NCBI GenBank assembly: GCA_964604155.1
Contig: CAZRXY010000105.1
Location: forward strand, 1 to 64,000
Direction: 5' to 3'
From: Stygibacter sp964604155
GTDB taxonomy: Bacteria > Cloacimonadota > Cloacimonadia > Cloacimonadales > TCS61
Length of the DNA stretch: 64,000 nt
The number at the start of each line of letters is the position of its first letter. Positions within the stretch are counted from its first letter, which is position 1. This document shows, piece by piece, positions 59,875-64,000 of this stretch. The translations under genes were made by a program, and so were the position numbers. The notes under the pieces were generated by a model that worked only from the letters and a program-made list of their open reading frames with translations, searched no databases and was not told where the DNA came from.

Positions 59875-61133
59875 TGCACAAGGTCACAGAAAAAATTGCC
59901 ACAGCTATCAGGGGCACAGAATTTGCCGGTAATACTTATGTAGCCGGGGGATACATCCGTGATCTGGTGATGGGAAACGAAAAGACCGATCTTGATATCG
60001 CTGTATCACTGCCTCAGGGTGGCATTAAACTGGCGGTATTTCTTTATGAGAAAAATATCGCCTCCAAACCCGTAATTTTTGAGCAGTTCGGTACTGCTTT
60101 AGTGGAGATCGCCGGGCATAAGATAGAATTTGTGATGACCAGAAATGAGAGTTACCGCAAGGGTAATAGAAAACCAAAAACCAGCCCGGGGACACTGCAG
60201 GAAGATATTATTCGTCGAGATTTTACTATTAATTCTCTGGTAATGGATATAATGACCGGAGATATCTACGATTTAACCGGGAAGGGTCTTGATGATATCA
60301 GGGCTGGTGTGATAAGGGCAACATCTGAGCCAGATATGATCTTTCATGACGATCCTTTGAGAATCCTCAGGGCAATACGCTTTGCGAACCGGTTCAATTT
60401 TTCTCTGGAAGAAGAAACCGCACTTGCTATGAAAAAAGATAATTACGAATTGCAGACTATTTCATGGGAGCGAAAACGAGACGAATTTGAAAAAATTTTG
60501 CTCTCAAATACACCAGCACGCGGAATCAGGCTGCTATATGAATATGGTTTGATAAAATATCTGGTGCCCGAAATTGAAGATAAAGCAGATTTATTGTACT
60601 ATGAGGTAATTAATGCTCTACCGCAGGTTCTCATTTTGCGTCTGGCAGCAGTATTGCAGATACTTGCAGAAGAGCAGGAACCCGAACTAGCTATCAGCAA
60701 GATAGCAGAGAGATTGAGAATTTCTGAGAGAATTTCTAACAAAATCAGGTTTCTGGTAACTAACGCTCAGCAAATCCGGCAATCCCGAAAATCCGCATCC
60801 TGTGAGATAAAATTGCGCCGGCTTGTCTATTTTCATTCCGAGCAAATGGATGATCTATTAGAATACTATCGAGTATTCTGCAAATTCGGGGATTGCATTC
60901 ATTCATATAACGAGCTAAAACATCAAATCGACCTGATAGAAAGCGAGCTAAAAGGAAAGAATTACCCTTTGCAGGGAAATATTATCAAAGAAGTATTCAA
61001 CCTGCCTGACTGCAAAACTATAGGAATCATAAAAAACAAAGGTCTGGATATCTGGCTAAAAAACCCACAACTGAGTATAGAAGAATTGATATCAGCACTT
61101 AAGCAGGATCAGGAATTTTTCCAGAGATCGTGA
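59874..61133 (+). CDS. cca: CCA tRNA nucleotidyltransferase / poly(A) polymerase family
   Basis: 419 residues. Class II nucleotidyltransferase head: AGGYIRDLVMG (GG..RD), DLDIAVS (DxD metal site), RRDFTINSLVMD, DPLRILRAIRFANRF, then ERKRDEFEKIL (basic template region), and a helical C-terminus. Last gene of the plus-strand run. Its 3' end overlaps the convergent hypothetical gene by 25 nt. Confidence 0.88.
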   Translation: MHKVTEKIATAIRGTEFAGNTYVAGGYIRDLVMGNEKTDLDIAVSLPQGGIKLAVFLYEKNIASKPVIFEQFGTALVEIAGHKIEFVMTRNESYRKGNRKPKTSPGTLQEDIIRRDFTINSLVMDIMTGDIYDLTGKGLDDIRAGVIRATSEPDMIFHDDPLRILRAIRFANRFNFSLEEETALAMKKDNYELQTISWERKRDEFEKILLSNTPARGIRLLYEYGLIKYLVPEIEDKADLLYYEVINALPQVLILRLAAVLQILAEEQEPELAISKIAERLRISERISNKIRFLVTNAQQIRQSRKSASCEIKLRRLVYFHSEQMDDLLEYYRVFCKFGDCIHSYNELKHQIDLIESELKGKNYPLQGNIIKEVFNLPDCKTIGIIKNKGLDIWLKNPQLSIEELISALKQDQEFFQRS

Positions 61134-61636
61134 CTGATTATGCGGTAGTGGGGACTATATAATTTTCGGTATTGCTCACTATGGTGCACGCCTCGGCATT
61201 TTCCGGCATAATCTATTAATTCATTTTTCCCTTGAAGAGAAATATCTAATTCCAGCTCAGAAATAATCCGGCAAATCTGCATCCAGTGTTCATACCAGAA
61301 AACAGGCTGATAAAGCACGATTTTTGAGCTTTGGTAAAATAATTCCGCCAGCTTTTCTCTCGTGATAAATTCCATTTTTATGCTTCGTATATCTACCCTC
61401 AAAAAATCATTAAAGCAGCCTGTTTCCTGTAATGGATGATTATCTAACTCATTCTTGCAGTCTTCTAATTCGGCTTCAAGGTCTTGAACTACTTTTTCCC
61501 TGTGCGAGATGTAATGCCCGGGACCAAAGTAGTCCTGGTAAAACAGCTTATAAATATCTATCAGACTGGATTGGGGATGAAGTGATAATTCGCGATTCAG
61601 GTTTGTAATAATCTCTGAGCGAAATTTGCTGATCAT
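61109..61636 (-). CDS. Hypothetical protein
   Basis: 175 residues from ATG 61636. Contains KLFYQDYFGPGHYISHREKV (aromatic-Gly rich), VDIRSIKMEFITREKLAE and a C-terminal HHSEQYRKLYSPHYRII. No family recognised; similar proteins in Bacteroidota seem plausible. It follows the formimidoyltransferase gene on the same strand after a hairpin and overlaps cca at its end. Confidence 0.6.
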   Translation of the reverse strand: MISKFRSEIITNLNRELSLHPQSSLIDIYKLFYQDYFGPGHYISHREKVVQDLEAELEDCKNELDNHPLQETGCFNDFLRVDIRSIKMEFITREKLAELFYQSSKIVLYQPVFWYEHWMQICRIISELELDISLQGKNELIDYAGKCRGVHHSEQYRKLYSPHYRIISHDLWKNS

Positions 61637-61681
61637 AATTATTGCCCCCTGGTTTTGGCTGATCTACAGATATAAACAAGA

Positions 61682-61725
61682 GCGTTGCAAGCATGTAATG
61701 GGGAGGGAGGTAATGCCTGCAACGC
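61682..61725 (-). terminator. Terminator-like hairpin after the formimidoyltransferase gene
   Basis: GCGTTGCA-A-GCAT (61682-61694) pairs with ATGC-C-TGCAACGC (61713-61725), 18-nt loop. The minus-strand tail is only moderately T-rich (CTCTTGTTTAT). Confidence 0.55.
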
Positions 61726-61745
61726 CGAAATTATTAAAGATAATT

Positions 61746-63410
61746 CTACAATTTCAGCTTAATCTGATCCTCGACTAAGGTAGCTTCCACGATAATTTTG
61801 TCAAGCAGAATTGCTGATTTTTGATTGATAGATTGCTCAAATTCCTGATCCGTGATACCAGCCATATTGATTTTAATATTCAAGAAGGCTGCTTTAGCAG
61901 CAGCGGCAGCCGTAATGGCAGCTACCCCGGCATCAGAAAGAGCATTACTATTTCCAATCTTGGCGATCTCTTCTGCCAGTTGCACTGCCCCCTCAGCCAG
62001 TTCAAGGATCCTATACGGTACCATGATAGCTTCTTTGGTAGCCTTTTGCAAAGCGTCTTCCCTGATACTTATCTCTTCGGGGCTTTTCTTTGGCAATTTT
62101 ATTGCTGACATCATTTCGTTAAATGCCTCTGTATCTTCATCTATGGCAGCAATGGCTTTCTCTTTGATAAATTGCCCCTTCTCAGCGATTGGTTTCACAA
62201 GTTCCCAGTTGTCTTCATAGCCCTTTTTACCAAAGGTGAGATTAGCCACCATACTGGAAAGTGCACCCGAAATTGCCAGACAAAGAGCCGCCACGCTGCC
62301 ACCACCCGGAGCTGGTTCATCGGTTGAAAGCAGGTCTGTGAAATCCTCAAGAGTCATATCTGATAGCTTGTTTTCTGTCTTTATTGCATGCTCTATCACC
62401 TTTTTATGAAGTTCAAATTTATAAAGATCATCCAAACCCATAGATTGAACTGCTGTATTGAGCAGCATAGTTTCAGGTAATCCGGCACATTCACCCAGCC
62501 TGTTCAGGTAAAATTTTCCAGCTTCAATCAGGGCTTCTTTTGGCAATAATCCCACAATTTCGCTGCCTGTGATCTGAATGCCTTTATCAATTGCCAGCTC
62601 TCGCACTTTCTCCAGCACCAGATGTGGAGGAGTAACCTTATAATTTGTGAGGTTGATAGAAATCTGGGCACGCTGAAAATCTTCTACATACCAGCCGACA
62701 GCTTTGCAATTTGAAAATAATCCATCTTCATAGACCTTATTTCCATCTTTATCCTTAATAATTTTGCCTCTCTCATCACGGGCGAGCTTACCCTTTTCTC
62801 TGATAATCAAAGCAAGATCATGGGCTTTCTTTTTATCCCTGGAATTCAGGTTGATGTTATAGGCAATCAAAAATTCACGGGCTCCTATAGCCAACGCTCC
62901 ACTCTTTTTATTAAAAATATGAGGCCCAAAATCCGGCTGCCATTCCGGCTTTCCTGCCCGTTCTGCTAAACCTTCATATTCACCCTTACGAACCTCAGCC
63001 AAATTCTGCCATTCCGGTTTACTGGCAGCATATTCATATAAATAAACGGGTATCTGCAATTCTTCTCCCACTCTTTTACCAAGTTTTTTTGCCAGCTCTA
63101 CGCATTCTTCCATAGTCATATCGGAAACAGGAACAAAGGGGCAGACGTCTGTGGCACCAAAACGCGGATGAGCACCTTTATGCTTGCTCATATCTATTAT
63201 CTGAGAGGCTTTTTTTATTGCCAGAAAGGCAGCTTCCAACACCTGATCCGGCTGTCCCACCATAGTGAAAACGGCGCGGTTCGTGCTTTCTCCCGGATCC
63301 ATATCCAGAAGAGTTACTCCTTTTACCGATGATATCTCAGCAGCTATCGCTTCAAGAATAGCCTTATCCTTTCCTTCCGAAAAATTCGGCACGCATTCAA
63401 CTAATTTCAT
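61746..63410 (-). CDS. Bifunctional glutamate formimidoyltransferase / formimino-THF cyclodeaminase
   Basis: 554 residues from ATG 63410 (AGGAGGAAGC before it); the upstream ATG would add 20 unlikely residues. N-terminal FTCD half: CVPNFSEGKD, DMDPGESTNRAV, GAHPRFGATDVCPFVP, YNINLNSRDKKKAHDLA. C-terminal FTCD-C cyclodeaminase half from about residue 350 (TDEPAPGGGSVAAL, NSNALSDAGVAAITA). Moves a formimino group to tetrahydrofolate and cyclises it to methenyl-THF. Overlaps guaD by 14 nt. Confidence 0.92.
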   Translation of the reverse strand: MKLVECVPNFSEGKDKAILEAIAAEISSVKGVTLLDMDPGESTNRAVFTMVGQPDQVLEAAFLAIKKASQIIDMSKHKGAHPRFGATDVCPFVPVSDMTMEECVELAKKLGKRVGEELQIPVYLYEYAASKPEWQNLAEVRKGEYEGLAERAGKPEWQPDFGPHIFNKKSGALAIGAREFLIAYNINLNSRDKKKAHDLALIIREKGKLARDERGKIIKDKDGNKVYEDGLFSNCKAVGWYVEDFQRAQISINLTNYKVTPPHLVLEKVRELAIDKGIQITGSEIVGLLPKEALIEAGKFYLNRLGECAGLPETMLLNTAVQSMGLDDLYKFELHKKVIEHAIKTENKLSDMTLEDFTDLLSTDEPAPGGGSVAALCLAISGALSSMVANLTFGKKGYEDNWELVKPIAEKGQFIKEKAIAAIDEDTEAFNEMMSAIKLPKKSPEEISIREDALQKATKEAIMVPYRILELAEGAVQLAEEIAKIGNSNALSDAGVAAITAAAAAKAAFLNIKINMAGITDQEFEQSINQKSAILLDKIIVEATLVEDQIKLKL

Positions 63411-64000
63411 TGCTTCCTCCTGATTTATTCTTTTTATATAATTCCTTACCCTGTATCCAGGTGCTGTCAATCACCATTTCGTGATTCAGATATATAATCT
63501 TTGACAGGATTTCGTTTTTATCCATATCATTTTCCAGCACTTCCGGATAACTGATAAATACCAGGTCTGCTTCTTTACCGGCTTCCAATGAGCCTATCTT
63601 ATTCTCCAGACCCAGTATCTCTGCATTTGCCAGTGTTGCCAGATAAAAAGCTTTCCCAGGCGATATCCCTGTCTTGTCCAGCACATAATCGGCAAATTTC
63701 ATCATCTTAAGCATAGAAAGGTCTGTGCCCGCACCTACATCACTTGCCAATCCTACCTTGATACCACTTTCTGATATTGCCTGCCAGCTAAAATGCCCGC
63801 TTTTTAAAAATAAATTAGAATCCGGGCAAAATGCAATGCGGCTATCTGTCTCTCGTAAAATATTAATTTCAGCCGGACTCAAATGGATGGCATGCCCCAT
63901 AATACTGCGTTCCCCCAGTATGCCGGATTTGTTGTAGATTTCCGTATAGCTTTGGCAATCGGGAAAAATTTCCAAGACTCGAGTGATTTCTTCTGAATTC
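63397..64000 (-). CDS. guaD: Guanine deaminase (5' part outside window)
   Basis: The frame is open from the stop at 63397 to the window edge, 201 codons. Amidohydrolase of the guanine deaminase branch: SEEITRVLEIFPDCQSYTEIY, the HAIHLSPAEINIL stretch with a metal His, CPDSNLFLKSGHF, GLASDVGAGTDLSML (metal Asp), SLEAGKEADLVFI. Converts guanine to xanthine and ammonia. Its coupling with the formimidoyltransferase gene points to purine breakdown. Confidence 0.88.
   Translation of the reverse strand, partial: NSEEITRVLEIFPDCQSYTEIYNKSGILGERSIMGHAIHLSPAEINILRETDSRIAFCPDSNLFLKSGHFSWQAISESGIKVGLASDVGAGTDLSMLKMMKFADYVLDKTGISPGKAFYLATLANAEILGLENKIGSLEAGKEADLVFISYPEVLENDMDKNEILSKIIYLNHEMVIDSTWIQGKELYKKNKSGGSNEIS

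Overview
The window looks like a chromosomal piece of a Cloacimonadota-type (WWE1, Fibrobacterota-Chlorobiota-Bacteroidota-like) anaerobe. The grounds are giant secreted multidomain proteins ending in the NYPNPFNP-type C-terminal sorting domain, ribosomal and cell-envelope genes of this type, TTG/GTG starts, and intergenic hairpin repeats. This placement is an inference; no rRNA or tRNA gene is present.

Layout. 1-13.6 kb (minus strand): a truncated giant cohesin/PKD/cadherin-like surface protein, a 2,123-residue dockerin protein, a DUF1573 protein interrupted by an in-frame UGA with a SECIS-like hairpin (probable new selenoprotein), and a membrane-anchored M23 peptidase. 13.7-17.7 kb (plus): rplM-rpsI, rpsB-tsf-pyrH-frr and a ferredoxin. 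17.7-18.6 kb: hairpin repeats and three small coupled ORFs of unknown function. 18.7-34 kb (minus): a surface-polysaccharide region (GT2, YfhO-like, Wzx-like flippase, then a tight ten-gene operon with MaoC, CitE-like, CapK-like, a second NadA, UPF0104-like, GT2, PglD/NeuD-like, WbqC, WecE and a polytopic membrane protein). 34.8-37.1 kb (plus): a beta-helix protein with its own dockerin and sorting domain. 37.2-42.1 kb (minus): PHP phosphoesterase, bPH-like membrane protein, two GT4 enzymes and a D-glucuronyl C5-epimerase homologue. 42.4-47.2 kb (plus): a pilin-like protein and a phosphorelay set (hybrid kinase, CheY-like receiver, REC-PAS-PAS protein). 47.3-50.2 kb: parvulin isomerase, HD protein, AEC transporter. 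50.4-52.9 kb (minus): secreted papain-like peptidase. 53-61 kb (plus): M23 peptidase, prenyl synthase, dut, nadA, a methyltransferase, a divergent FtsE/FtsX pair, pgsA, a DUF4837 lipoprotein and cca, mostly overlapping. 61.1-64 kb (minus): a hypothetical gene, bifunctional formimidoyltransferase-cyclodeaminase and a truncated guanine deaminase.

How it fits together. The two dockerin proteins and the adjacent two-cohesin protein give the parts of a calcium-dependent, non-covalent surface assembly; the sorting domains suggest type IX-like export. The polysaccharide genes could make a 4-amino-sugar-containing, possibly acyl-decorated, glycan, and the C5-epimerase points to a uronic-acid-containing polymer. 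guaD with the formimidoyltransferase suggests purine (or histidine) nitrogen catabolism feeding one-carbon folate.

Most notable: the UGA-containing DUF1573 gene (Sec at the first Cys of the family's CGC motif, 7-bp stem with GGUC loop 19 nt after the UGA); the cohesin-dockerin set; a domain nested inside tandemly duplicated PKD-like repeats; the CoA-enzyme and NadA genes in a glycan operon; and a GGGGGTATGCCAG element upstream of TTGACA at four loci.
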